Assembly: GCA_004138175.2 (NCBI GenBank)
Contig: RYFE02000003.1
Span: 62,001-126,000, forward strand
Direction of reading: 5' to 3'
Length of the DNA: 64,000 nt
From: Chloroflexales bacterium ZM16-3
GTDB lineage: Bacteria > Chloroflexota > Chloroflexia > Chloroflexales > Chloroflexaceae
Under the pieces are notes generated by a model. That model saw nothing but the letters and a program-made list of their open reading frames with translations. It was not told where the DNA came from and made no database searches. Position numbers and translations under genes: made by a program. Positions 1-8,803 of this stretch are shown piece after piece (positions within the stretch are counted from its first letter, which is position 1; every line of letters begins with the position of its first letter).

Positions 1-153
1 AATCCCGGCGACGAAGTCGAGGTACTGTTTCCCGTCAGTGTCGTAGAGGTACACCCCCTCGCCGCGCTCGATCACAAAGTCGGGGCGGGCGTAGGTCTGT
101 AGAATATACTCCCGGTCGGCCTGCACCACGGCCTCTGTCGTGTCGGCTGCCAT
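1..153 (-). CDS. argD: Acetylornithine aminotransferase-like protein, N-terminus (partial)
   Basis: Only the first 51 codons are inside the window; the gene runs off the left edge. The visible residues include LYDTDGKQYLDFVAGI, the typical N-terminal strand of class III PLP-dependent aminotransferases of the ArgD/acetylornithine type, which transfer an amino group in arginine biosynthesis. The start is ATG at 153, preceded by AAAGGA at a good distance. The PLP lysine is outside the window, so ornithine or GABA aminotransferase cannot be excluded. Confidence 0.7.
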   Translation of the reverse strand, partial: MAADTTEAVVQADREYILQTYARPDFVIERGEGVYLYDTDGKQYLDFVAGI

Positions 154-200
154 CGGCGATCCTTTCTTAGCGCACTGAGCGGAGTGATTGAGTCGCGGCC

Positions 201-311
201 CCGGCCCGTGAACGGGCGGGCTCCTATCGACGAAGGCCGCCTGCGCGGCCTCATACAGGCCGCGCAGGCGGCCTTTGCAGAACCGTAGCCCGCGGCTTTA
301 GCCGCCGGGCG
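201..311. repeat. Three-stem palindromic repeat, copy A
   Basis: Three successive hairpins: a short CCCGTGAACGGG-type stem, a 19-bp perfect stem (233-251 with 257-275, loop CATAC), and a GCGGCTTTAGCCGC stem. The same order and much of the same sequence recur at 14653-14764, so this is an interspersed repeat and not a private terminator. It lies between divergent argD and the KQ-motif gene. Confidence 0.75.
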
Positions 312-469
312 ATGCGGCACAGGGTGCCTTTTGCGCTACTGCGTTGTGGGGATTATAGCATCACTCGGCTGACGACCAACCACCTCTTGCGCACAAGAAA
401 CATATGTGCTACAATGACATTGCTCCTGCTGCAAGGCCGAGCGACAGAGCAGCGGGTGCCTTGGCGCGG

Positions 470-511
470 AATCTGCAATTTGCAATCTGCAATCTGCAAT
501 CTACAATCTGC
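470..511. repeat. Heptamer array, unit AATCTGC, six copies
   Basis: Six consecutive 7-bp units AATCTGC, with single changes in units two and five. A near-perfect inverted pair brackets the array (GGGTGCCTTGGC on the left, GCCAGGCACCC on the right). It lies in the leader region of the next gene. The same unit recurs in the aspS leader and inside leuS. Confidence 0.9.
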
Positions 512-608
512 CAGGCACCCCAGATACAGACGGGACGAACACCTACGATCAGTCGAGCAAAGCAGGCCGAACGCGCGCTACGGCCAGCGCCTTCGGCGAG
601 GAGATCAT

Positions 609-1289
609 ATGCCCACCCCCAAGCCCACCCCCAGCGAGCGCAGCGTCACCCGCACCTACCGCGCCGCGATCCGCCTTGGCGAGGACTTTATCACCCTTGA
701 GGAGACGATCACGCTGCCGCTTGAGGCAAGCGATGAGGATGTCCAGCGCGCTGTCGATCTCGGCTGGCGGATCTACGCGGCCCAGCGCGAGGCGGTGGCC
801 CAGCAGATCGCTGGCGCGCGCGAGGGCCATGGACATGCCACGCCGATCACCGTGCGCGACCCGGACGCACCTGCCAGCGACAAGCAGCGCAACTATATCG
901 CCGCCCTCCAGGACGACCTGAGCTGGACGAACGATCAGCTCGGCAGCTACGCCGGCGAGCAGAGCGTCGATCTGGTGACGATGACCAAGGGCCAGGCATC
1001 CAGCTTTATCGACAGCTTGAAGAAGGTTGCTGAGGAGCGCCCCCGCTACAGCGCCGAACACAGCCGTGCGCGGGCTGTCGCCGAGTCGTCCCCAGCCACG
1101 GGCCAGCCGGCCAGCGAGAAGCAGCTCCAGGCCCTGGCCCGGATCGCCCAGACCCGCGCCATCAACCTTGACGCGGAGACGAGCCAGCGCTTCGGGGTTT
1201 CTAGCGAGTCTCTGACCGACGATCAGGCCCGCGCACTGCTCAGCGAGTGGCAGGCACGCCCGCGTCCGCAGCGCATGGTGCAGAGCTAG
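609..1289 (+). CDS. Conserved protein with two KQ-helix repeats
   Basis: A 226-residue soluble protein. The start is ATG 609, with AGGAG just upstream; the frame is open further upstream only through repeat DNA. Two related modules begin with S(D/E)KQ: residues about 90-145 (SDKQRNYIAALQDDL, then TKGQASSFIDSL) and about 168-215 (ASEKQLQALARIA, then TDDQARALLSEW). Similar helical modules occur in uncharacterised Chloroflexota, phage and plasmid proteins, sometimes with DNA-processing factors, but no function is established. The stop overlaps that of the convergent hybrid kinase by two bases. Confidence 0.75.
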   Translation: MPTPKPTPSERSVTRTYRAAIRLGEDFITLEETITLPLEASDEDVQRAVDLGWRIYAAQREAVAQQIAGAREGHGHATPITVRDPDAPASDKQRNYIAALQDDLSWTNDQLGSYAGEQSVDLVTMTKGQASSFIDSLKKVAEERPRYSAEHSRARAVAESSPATGQPASEKQLQALARIAQTRAINLDAETSQRFGVSSESLTDDQARALLSEWQARPRPQRMVQS

Positions 1290-3883
1290 ACAATGGGCTG
1301 AATGAAGGAGTTGATGATCTGTAGCAGGTGGCGCATACCAATGGGCTTGCTGATATAGTCATTGGCCCCGGCCTCAAGGCAGCGCTCGCGGTCGCCCGGC
1401 ATTGCCAGAGCCGTCAGGGCAATGATTGGCGTGCCGCGCAGCTCGGGGAGCGTACGGATCTGACGGGTTGCTGCCAGGCCGTCGATCTGCGGCATCTGCA
1501 CATCCATCAGGATCATGGCCGGGTGGATGTCGGTCGCCAGTTGCACGGCCTCAGTGCCGTTGTGGGCCACAATAGTGCGCAGGCCGTGAAACTCAAGGTA
1601 GCTGCTGATCAGGTTGATTGAATCTTCGTTATCCTCGGCCAGCAAGATCAGCGGCCCGTCCTGGTCATCGTGAGCCTGAGGCTGCGCGGGTGTCTCGATG
1701 TCTTTGGGAATCGCCGCCGCCACCTCTGCCTCGACCTTAGGGCTACGCCACGGCAGGGTGACGGTAAAGCAGCTGCCCTGGCCGACCTCGGTGTTGACGG
1801 TGACGCTGCCGCCGTGCAGCTTCGCCAGGCTTAGGACAAGGTTCAGCCCGAGTCCGGTGCCCTCGTGGGCCCGCGAGAGGCTGCTGTCGACCTGCACAAA
1901 GGGCTGAAATAGGCGCGGCAGATGCTCTTCCGCAATGCCGATCCCCGTGTCCCAGACGCTGAACGAGACTATCTCGCGTTCGCGGTTGCCCACAACCTCA
2001 AGGCCAATATCGCCGCCCTCGGGCGTGAACTTAACGGCATTGCTCAGCAGGTTGACCAGGATCTGCTTGATTCGACGCCCGTCGGCGTAGATCAGGCTCA
2101 CGCCCGGGTCGAGCTGCTGCGTGAGCCGCAGACGCTTCTTCAGCGCCTGCTGGCTCACCAGGCGCAGGCTGGCCTCACAGACGGAGTCTACCTGGACGAG
2201 CTCGATATCGATCTCGACGCGACCGGCCTCGATCTTTGCCACATCAAGCACATCATTGATCAGCTCAAGCAGGTGTCGCCCGCTCTCCTCAACGCTGCGC
2301 AGCGCCTCGCTCTGGCTCGGGGTGAGCGCGCCGTAGAAGCCCTCTTGGCACATCTCGGTGCGTCCAAGGATGGCGTTGAGCGGGGTGCGCAGTTCGTGGC
2401 TCATGTTGGCGAGGAACTCGTCCTTGACGCGGACGGCGCGGGCCAGGTGGAGGTTCGCAATGCTCAGCTCGTGGGTGCGCTCGGCGACGCGCTGCTCAAG
2501 CTCATCGAGCGCCTGCTTCAGACGTTCCCGTGAGGTCTGTAGATCGGCCTCGGCCTGGGTGCGCTCCGTCTCAATGTCGATCTTATAGAGCGCGAAGGCC
2601 AGATCGCGGGCGACCTCGGCGAACAGGTTTTGCTCTTCCTGCTCAACCACAAAGCCGGGGGCGAGCCCGACAGACATTACCCCGTAGATCTTGCCACTGT
2701 AGGCCATCTGGATCACCAGGCGCGGCTCTTCGGCGCAGGATCGTTCGAGCAGGCAGTCCTTGCATCTCGTCGCTCTATGGATTGCGAGTGCGACGGTGTG
2801 TTCAAGCGCCTGTTGCGCGCACCATGGCAGGGTGTTGCTGGTGCCAATGGTGCCTAGATCCTGAGCGGTGTTGCTGGAAAACCCTGCGCTAGCGATGCCG
2901 ATGACGCCGCCCTGCGAATCGAGACGCGCGATCCAGGCGTTGCCATAGCCGAAGGTCTGGATCAGGCTCTCGCAGGCGTTCTGGATCAGCCTGTCGCGGT
3001 TGGCCTCCTCGACGATCAGGCGGTTGACTCGCCTGATCCCATTGAGCACCGCGTTCAGATGCCTGATCCGTTGTCGGGAGGCGATCCGCTCAGTGATGTC
3101 CTCCGCCGTCATCAGGATGGCCTGGTTGCCCTCGATCTCTAGCGCATCGAATGAGCAACTCGCCTGGAAGAGCGTGCCGTCTTTGCGGCGCATGATCACC
3201 TCTGCCTGATGTACGCTGCCCTCAGCGGACACCTTCTGCATCATGGCCGCATACGTGGCGGGGTCGGCATAAAGGGCGGCCATCGTGATCTGTCTCAGCT
3301 CGTCCAGCGAGTAGCCAGTGATCCGCAGGATAGAATCGTTGGCGACAAGGGTCTGTCCGTCAACCGTGCTTAGGCCGATGCCGATAGCGATGCGCTGGAA
3401 GAGCAGACTGAAGCGCCGCTCGGCCTCGCGTAGAGCGCGCTCAGCCTGTTGGAGGCGGCGCTCGGTCGCGATCCGCTCGATGGTCTGAATCACCACAGTT
3501 GGCAGCAGGTCGAGGAAGGTCTCGCTCTTGGTCAGGTAGTCGCGGGCGCCGAGCTTCATCATCTCGACGGCGATCCGCTCATCGCCGTTGCCGGTCATCA
3601 CAATGAAGGGGATCTGGCGCTGCTGGGCGGCCAGGGTCAGGATGATCTGGTTGGCCGTCATATCCTGTAGTCGGTAGTCGAGCAGAAGAAGCGGGTCGGA
3701 CAGCTCGGCGGCTCTGCGCAGGGCCTCGGCACCGCTCATGGCACCCTCGGCTACAAAGCCGTGGCGGGTGAGCCGCTTCTGGATGAGGCGATTAAGACCC
3801 TGATCATCGTCAACGACCAGCAATGTCAGCTGGCGGATGTTCACGTCTCGTGCGCCGGGTTGGGATGTGTCGCTGTCGTTCAT
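1286..3883 (-). CDS. Hybrid sensor histidine kinase/response regulator (REC-PAS-GAF-HisKA-HATPase-REC)
   Basis: An 865-residue cytoplasmic signalling protein. The N-terminal receiver (about 20-135) has VVDDDQ and LLLDYRL for the acidic pocket and phosphorylatable Asp. It is followed by a PAS domain (about 150-265), a GAF domain (about 285-440) containing a Cys cluster (CKDCLLERSC), and a coiled coil. HisKA has the canonical phospho-His motif NMSHELRTPLN, then HATPase (DTGIGI, GTGLGL) and a second intact receiver (LAEDNEDS, LMDVQMP). It is third in a minus-strand operon, 21 bp after the Rcp-like regulator, so phosphotransfer within the trio is likely. No membrane segment is seen, so it should sense a cytoplasmic or diffusible cue. 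The ligand is unknown. Confidence 0.9.
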   Translation of the reverse strand: MNDSDTSQPGARDVNIRQLTLLVVDDDQGLNRLIQKRLTRHGFVAEGAMSGAEALRRAAELSDPLLLLDYRLQDMTANQIILTLAAQQRQIPFIVMTGNGDERIAVEMMKLGARDYLTKSETFLDLLPTVVIQTIERIATERRLQQAERALREAERRFSLLFQRIAIGIGLSTVDGQTLVANDSILRITGYSLDELRQITMAALYADPATYAAMMQKVSAEGSVHQAEVIMRRKDGTLFQASCSFDALEIEGNQAILMTAEDITERIASRQRIRHLNAVLNGIRRVNRLIVEEANRDRLIQNACESLIQTFGYGNAWIARLDSQGGVIGIASAGFSSNTAQDLGTIGTSNTLPWCAQQALEHTVALAIHRATRCKDCLLERSCAEEPRLVIQMAYSGKIYGVMSVGLAPGFVVEQEEQNLFAEVARDLAFALYKIDIETERTQAEADLQTSRERLKQALDELEQRVAERTHELSIANLHLARAVRVKDEFLANMSHELRTPLNAILGRTEMCQEGFYGALTPSQSEALRSVEESGRHLLELINDVLDVAKIEAGRVEIDIELVQVDSVCEASLRLVSQQALKKRLRLTQQLDPGVSLIYADGRRIKQILVNLLSNAVKFTPEGGDIGLEVVGNREREIVSFSVWDTGIGIAEEHLPRLFQPFVQVDSSLSRAHEGTGLGLNLVLSLAKLHGGSVTVNTEVGQGSCFTVTLPWRSPKVEAEVAAAIPKDIETPAQPQAHDDQDGPLILLAEDNEDSINLISSYLEFHGLRTIVAHNGTEAVQLATDIHPAMILMDVQMPQIDGLAATRQIRTLPELRGTPIIALTALAMPGDRERCLEAGANDYISKPIGMRHLLQIINSFIQPIV

Positions 3884-3904
3884 CCAGCACCTCTGCGATT
3901 CCTG

Positions 3905-4378
3905 TTAGCTATGCCCGTTGAGCGAGGGCACCTGCACAATGCTGAAGAAGAGCCCGAGCTGACGGATCGCCAGGATAAACTTGTCGTAGTCTACCGGCTT
4001 TGTCACATAGTTGCTACAGCCCAGCAGGTGGCAGATCTCGATCTCGTGCGGGTCCTCGGTGGTGGTCAGCATTGTAACCGGCAGCTTGCGCAGCTCGGGG
4101 TCGGCCTTGATCTGGCGCAGCACTTCGACTCCGTCAACCTTCGGCATACGGATGTCGAGGAGCAGCAGGTAAGAGAGCCCGTGATCGCGCTGTGGCCCGT
4201 CGCCACGTCGAAAAAGAAAGTCGAGGATCTCCTGGCCATTGCCGAAGACCATAATCTTATTATGCATGCCGGCGCGGCGCAGGTTTTTCTGGATCAGGGT
4301 CGCATGTCCGTCGTCATCTTCGGCGATCAGGATAACCACTTCGTCCGTCACGGTAGCCTCTCTCTGTGGGTGGCTCAT
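3905..4378 (-). CDS. Single-domain response regulator, Rcp1-like
   Basis: 157 residues, receiver domain only. The acidic pair is in IAEDDD, the phospho-acceptor Asp in LLLLDIRMPKVDG, and the conserved Lys in VTKPVD. The extended loop after strand 3 (FLFRRGDGP) is typical of regulators paired with phytochrome-type kinases (Rcp1 family). Its ATG overlaps the stop of the upstream PAS kinase by four bases, indicating translational coupling. With no output domain it probably relays phosphate to the hybrid kinase or acts by protein contact. Confidence 0.9.
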   Translation of the reverse strand: MSHPQREATVTDEVVILIAEDDDGHATLIQKNLRRAGMHNKIMVFGNGQEILDFLFRRGDGPQRDHGLSYLLLLDIRMPKVDGVEVLRQIKADPELRKLPVTMLTTTEDPHEIEICHLLGCSNYVTKPVDYDKFILAIRQLGLFFSIVQVPSLNGHS

Positions 4379-6618
4379 AGCGCCTCCGGGAGCGCAACAA
4401 AGAACTGGCTGCCCACATCTGGCGTCGAGGTGACCCGCACCCAGCCGCCGAGCCGGTCAACAATGGTGCGCACAATCGTCAGCCCCAGCCCCTCGCCCTC
4501 GCTCTGGGCTGGCTCCAGGCGGTAGTAGAGCTCAAAGATCTTCTCTTGGTGCGCGGCGGCGATGCCGCGCCCGTTATCGGCCACGCAGTAGACGGCCATG
4601 CCCTCGGCGGTGCGCCCGGTAATGCTGATGCTGCCGGGTCGCTCGGGGGCGAGGTACTTCAGGGCGTTACCGATCAGGTTGGCGAAGACCTGCCCGATCT
4701 GGGTGGCGTCGCCGAGGCAGCGTGGCAGCGGGCCGAGATCGACGTGGACGCCGCCCTGCTTGATCTGGAAGTCAAGAGCAATAAGGGTCTCAGCGACAAT
4801 CTGGCCGACATCGAGCGGCTCGATGTTGAGCGCAGCGCGGCCCAGCCGCGAGAGGCGCAGCAGCCCTTTGAGCAAGGCGTCCATCTTGCTCACGCCAGTG
4901 AGAATGTAGCTGAGCGACTCGGGGATATCCTGCTCGGCGAGGAAGCTGATCTGGTCACGCTGGGCGGCGGGCAGATCGACCTCGGCGAGGGTGAGCTTCA
5001 GATCATCGAGCGATGCCTGAAGCTCGCGGCTGAACCCCTGCACATTAACCAGCGGCGAGCGCAGGTCGTGGGAGGCGACATAGACGATCTGCTCAAGCTC
5101 GCGGTTCTTGCGGGCCAGATCTCCGCTCAGGCGCGCGCGGGCGGCCTCGGCCTGCTTGAGCGCGGTGATATCGATCGCCAGCTCGAAGCGCACATCGCGC
5201 CCATCGGGCCAGCGGATGATCTGGTCGGTGATCAGCAGGTCGATGTTCAGGATGGGGTTATGGTGCTCCCAGGTGTAGGGCTGGCGGGTGCGCAGGATGA
5301 TCTCGTTGGTGCAGAACGGGCAGCGCTCCGCGAAGCCCTGGAACTCGCGGTAGCACATGCCGCCGATCGGGTTGCCGCCGAGCAGATCCTGGAAGACCTT
5401 GTTGGCGAAGAGCACCTCGTCGGTGGCCGGGTCGACGACATAGAGAACCGCCGGGAAGGCGTCGAAGATCGTGAGAAACTGCTTGTGCTGCTTCTGGACG
5501 GCGCGCTCGGCCTGGCGCTGCTCGGTGATGTCGCGGATGATCGTCACGATGTCCTCATCCTCGCCGACGACAAGCCGCGTCTCGAAGGAGTGAGTCGTGC
5601 CGTCGGGGTTCGGCAGGTCGTATTCGAATCGCTCCATCTGGCCGCTGCTGGCGGCGCGCTCAAGGGCCGCGGCGAAGGGCTCGCTGATCGTCGGCGGGAC
5701 GACATCGCGGTAGTGCTTGCCGAGGAACATCTCGGGCGGCATAATCAGCACCGCGTCGCGCGGGTTGTGGTAGTCGATGAACCGCCCCTGCGCATCGTGG
5801 CGGAAGACCCGGTCGGGGATGGCGTCGAGCAGGCTGCGGTAGCGGGCCTCGCTGCGGCGCAGATCCTCCTCGGCCCGCTTGCTCGCGGTGATATCGCGGG
5901 CGAAGACGACCATCATCGTCTCATCGGTATCAATAACCCGCACGCTCACCTCAACATCGAAGATCGTCCCGTCCTTGCGTCGGTGGCGCGTCTGGAAGCG
6001 GTCGTAGCCCTGGCGGATAATGCGTGCGCTGCGCTCTATGGTGTCCTGTGGGCGCTCAATAGCCTCAATGTCGGGGACGGACATGGACAGCAGCTCATCG
6101 CGGCTATAGCCAGTCATCGCGCAGTAGGCGTCGTTAACGGCGAGGAAGCGTACATCGCTGGCCCGCACGATCCAGAAGCCCTCTAGGGCCGACTGGACAA
6201 TCTTCTCGTAGGGCAGCAGCATCGGCTGATCGCGCTCGGCCACGTGGGTGCGCAGGAGCAGGCGCACCAGGGCCAGCAGCTGCGGCTCGCTGAATGGGGG
6301 GGCGAGCCACATATCGGTGTTGCTGCTGAGCGCATCCGCGACCTGCGCATCGGGCGGCGCGGAGGCGAGCAGGGCGCAGCGGGTCGTGCGGGTACGTGGC
6401 CCATCCCGCAGCGCCTGGCAGACGGCCAGCCCGTCGCCGCCGGGAAGTTCCTGGGCCACCAGGGCGACAGCCGGGCTGATCTCGGCGGCCAGGCGCAGAC
6501 ACGCGCCAACCGAGTCGGCCTCGGCGATACAAAAGCCCGCCGAGGCGAGCATCTGTGTCAGCGCGCTGCGGGCCGTCGCGTCGCCGTGGGCGAGGAGGAT
6601 GGTGGGCTGAGGCATCAT
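4375..6618 (-). CDS. PAS-PAS-PAS sensor histidine kinase with degenerate receiver
   Basis: 747 residues, soluble. The N-terminus (about 5-115) folds like a receiver, but the phospho-Asp position reads VALVAQELPGGDG, where Ala replaces Asp, so it is a pseudo-receiver. Three PAS domains follow. The third contains a Cys cluster (C422, C433, C436 in CYREFQGFAERCPFC) seen in a subset of PAS domains and suggestive of a metal or redox site. The HisKA motif ASHDLRSPL is of the phytochrome-like class, and HATPase motifs are intact (DNGRGI, GEGLGL). It is first of three genes and overlaps the Rcp-like regulator by four bases. The signal is unknown. Confidence 0.9.
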   Translation of the reverse strand: MMPQPTILLAHGDATARSALTQMLASAGFCIAEADSVGACLRLAAEISPAVALVAQELPGGDGLAVCQALRDGPRTRTTRCALLASAPPDAQVADALSSNTDMWLAPPFSEPQLLALVRLLLRTHVAERDQPMLLPYEKIVQSALEGFWIVRASDVRFLAVNDAYCAMTGYSRDELLSMSVPDIEAIERPQDTIERSARIIRQGYDRFQTRHRRKDGTIFDVEVSVRVIDTDETMMVVFARDITASKRAEEDLRRSEARYRSLLDAIPDRVFRHDAQGRFIDYHNPRDAVLIMPPEMFLGKHYRDVVPPTISEPFAAALERAASSGQMERFEYDLPNPDGTTHSFETRLVVGEDEDIVTIIRDITEQRQAERAVQKQHKQFLTIFDAFPAVLYVVDPATDEVLFANKVFQDLLGGNPIGGMCYREFQGFAERCPFCTNEIILRTRQPYTWEHHNPILNIDLLITDQIIRWPDGRDVRFELAIDITALKQAEAARARLSGDLARKNRELEQIVYVASHDLRSPLVNVQGFSRELQASLDDLKLTLAEVDLPAAQRDQISFLAEQDIPESLSYILTGVSKMDALLKGLLRLSRLGRAALNIEPLDVGQIVAETLIALDFQIKQGGVHVDLGPLPRCLGDATQIGQVFANLIGNALKYLAPERPGSISITGRTAEGMAVYCVADNGRGIAAAHQEKIFELYYRLEPAQSEGEGLGLTIVRTIVDRLGGWVRVTSTPDVGSQFFVALPEAL

Positions 6619-6715
6619 AGGCGTGGCATGGGATAGGTGGGACGGCGTGATCGTCAGATGCCCCCATTATACCGCTTGCACAAATGTCACGCTGATTGTT
6701 CACCGCGCTCTGCCC

Positions 6716-6745
6716 TTGTCGCCCGCCGATCTCCCAGGGTACAAT
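6716..6745 (+). promoter_or_regulatory. Sigma70-type promoter, predicted leaderless
   Basis: TTGTCG, 18-bp spacer, TACAAT. The -10 box ends only six bases before the ATG at 6752, so transcription should begin at or next to the start codon. No Shine-Dalgarno sequence lies in between, which fits a leaderless mRNA. Confidence 0.5.
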
Positions 6746-6751
6746 GGGCGC

Positions 6752-8803
6752 ATGAAGAAACGCGCCGCCACCCTGCTGCTCACGCTCGCGCTCGCCGCCT
6801 GCGCCCCGGCTGTCGCCGACCCGCCCCCGGCATCCCCGGCGGCGGACAGCACCCCCGCGCCGCCCACCGCATCCCCTGTACCGATCGCTACATCTCTGGC
6901 AATCAGCGCAACGCCGCCGCCTGCGCCTCCCACTTCAGCGCCTGTGCCCACCGCCGACCCGGCCGCCGCCGCCGCTGACGCCGCCGAGCTGGCCGCGCTC
7001 GACGCCGCGCCTCGGCTCGCCCGCGACCAGGTGGACCTCGCTCGTCAGCTCGGCTCATGTCGGGCCGATCCGGCGGCATGCCCGACGGTGGCCCGCACCG
7101 CGCCGCTCGATGTGCAGGTGGGTGAGGTGCGCAGCTTCTGGGTGGCCGACTTCGACACCAACGGGCAGCGCCAGATCCAGGCCGAGCTGCGCTATGTCGG
7201 CCCCGTGGTGCTGATGTATGTCGAGCAGGGCCTTGAGTATAGGCAGGCTGACCTTGAGCGGGCGGCGCAGACCTTCGAGCAGGAGATCTACCCGCACACC
7301 CGCGAGATCTTTGGCTCCGAGGTGCAGCCCGGCGTCGATGGCGATAACCGGCTGACCATCCTCAACGCTAACGACCCGAGCGGCACCGTGCTGGGCTATT
7401 ACTCGTCCCAGGACTCGTTGCCCGCCCAGGTTAACCGCTTCAGCAACGAGCGCGACATGTTCTTTATGAATGCTGACGCCATGGCCTTCGGTGGCAGCCA
7501 CTACCTTGATGTGCTGGCCCACGAGTTCCAGCATATGATCCACCAGAACCAGCAGCCCAACTCGGCGCTCTGGTTCAACGAGGGCTGCTCGCAGCTCTCC
7601 GAGGATCTGAACGGCTTCATCAGCGATGGCTTTACGACGAGCTACCTGTTCGACCCCGACACGCAGCTGAACACCTGGGGCAGCGCGCCGGGCAGTTCGG
7701 CCAAGCACTACGGCGCCGCGCACCTCTTTCTGCGCTACCTCTACGCCCAGTACGCCGGGAAGGCTCAGCTGCGCCCGCTTATCCAGGCCGATGCCGGCGA
7801 CGAGGTGGGTGCCTTTGTGGCGCTGGCCGATAAGACCCGCCCCGACATCGCCAGCTTCGGCCAGATCGTGGGCGATTGGGCGGTGGCTAACTTAATCGAC
7901 GACCCGGCTGTCGGTGACGGGCGCTACACCTACCAGACCGGCCACGATCTGCCCAACCTGCTGCCGATGAAGGCCGATCCCGCGCAGATCAGGGGCGGCA
8001 GGGTGAGCGATACGGTGACACAGTTCGGCGCTGATTATCTGGCTCTGCCGAAGGGTACCACGAGCATGGAGTTCGTCGGCGACACCAGCGTGCGACTGAC
8101 AGCTGAGCTGCCCAAGGGCCGCTACGCCTGGTGGAGCAACCGCAGCGATGATAGCCTGGCAACCCTCACCCGCGCCATCGATCTGCGCGGCCTGAGCGCG
8201 GCCACGCTCACCTTCGACACCTGGTACGAGCTGGAGAATGATTACGACTACGCCTTCGTCACCGTCTCGACCGACGGCGGGGCGACCTGGGAGACCCTGC
8301 CCGGTAGCCTGACCACCACCGATGACCCGCAGGGCGTGAATTACGGCAACGGTATCACCGGGGTGAGCGGCGCGCCCGGCAGCACCCTTGACGATGGGCC
8401 GCGCGGGGGCTGGGTGAGCGAGAAGATGGACCTGAGCCCCTACGCTGGCAAAGAGCTGCTGCTACGCTTCTGGCAGATCAACGACCAGGGCTTCAACGCG
8501 CCGGGCATGCTGATCGACAACATCGCCATCCCGGAGCTTGGCTTTAGCGACGATGTGGAGCAGGGGGCGGGCGACTGGCAGGCCGAGGGGTTTGTGCGGG
8601 TAGACGGCGATCTGGCTCAGCACTGGCAGTTGCGCCTGGTGATCACGGCGGCCGACGGGGCGCAGCGTGTGGAGGCTCTGGATGTGGGGGCCGACGGGCG
8701 GGCGACGGCGCGCCTGGCCCCCGGCGAGCGCGGCGTGCTTATGGTGATGGGGGCGACCCTGCACACCACCGAGGCGGCGGGCTACAGCGTGACAGCGCAG
8801 TGA
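6752..8803 (+). CDS. Secreted lipoprotein metallopeptidase (HExxH, InhA/M30-like)
   Basis: 683 residues. The start at 6752 gives a lipoprotein signal peptide with lipobox LAAC and Cys17, followed by a Pro/Ala/Thr-rich linker to about residue 90. The catalytic motif is HEFQH at 257-261, with downstream WFNEGCSQLSEDL supplying a probable third zinc ligand, as in hyicolysin/immune-inhibitor-like peptidases. The C-terminal third (TLTFDTWYELENDYDYAFV, GMLIDNIAIPE) resembles the beta-sandwich of immune inhibitor A. It is probably membrane-anchored and degrades external protein. Its stop overlaps the start of the next gene, another HExxH protein, so the two are cotranscribed. Confidence 0.8.
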   Translation: MKKRAATLLLTLALAACAPAVADPPPASPAADSTPAPPTASPVPIATSLAISATPPPAPPTSAPVPTADPAAAAADAAELAALDAAPRLARDQVDLARQLGSCRADPAACPTVARTAPLDVQVGEVRSFWVADFDTNGQRQIQAELRYVGPVVLMYVEQGLEYRQADLERAAQTFEQEIYPHTREIFGSEVQPGVDGDNRLTILNANDPSGTVLGYYSSQDSLPAQVNRFSNERDMFFMNADAMAFGGSHYLDVLAHEFQHMIHQNQQPNSALWFNEGCSQLSEDLNGFISDGFTTSYLFDPDTQLNTWGSAPGSSAKHYGAAHLFLRYLYAQYAGKAQLRPLIQADAGDEVGAFVALADKTRPDIASFGQIVGDWAVANLIDDPAVGDGRYTYQTGHDLPNLLPMKADPAQIRGGRVSDTVTQFGADYLALPKGTTSMEFVGDTSVRLTAELPKGRYAWWSNRSDDSLATLTRAIDLRGLSAATLTFDTWYELENDYDYAFVTVSTDGGATWETLPGSLTTTDDPQGVNYGNGITGVSGAPGSTLDDGPRGGWVSEKMDLSPYAGKELLLRFWQINDQGFNAPGMLIDNIAIPELGFSDDVEQGAGDWQAEGFVRVDGDLAQHWQLRLVITAADGAQRVEALDVGADGRATARLAPGERGVLMVMGATLHTTEAAGYSVTAQ

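Larger units (their letters stand above)
154..608. other. Gene-free interval argD to KQ-motif gene
   Basis: 455 bp with no convincing gene. It holds the argD leader, palindromic repeat copy A and the AATCTGC heptamer array. An open frame runs through part of it in frame with the downstream gene, but it has no ribosome-binding site or family-like sequence. I read it as a leader. Confidence 0.6.

Noticed and set aside
312-608. N-terminal extension of the KQ-motif protein
   Set aside because: The extension is translated from a heptamer array and repeat DNA; AGGAG precedes ATG 609.
4546-6186. 546-residue open frame on the plus strand opposite the PAS kinase
   Set aside because: It is an antisense shadow of a high-GC gene with clear kinase domains; its sequence is low-complexity and has no family motif.
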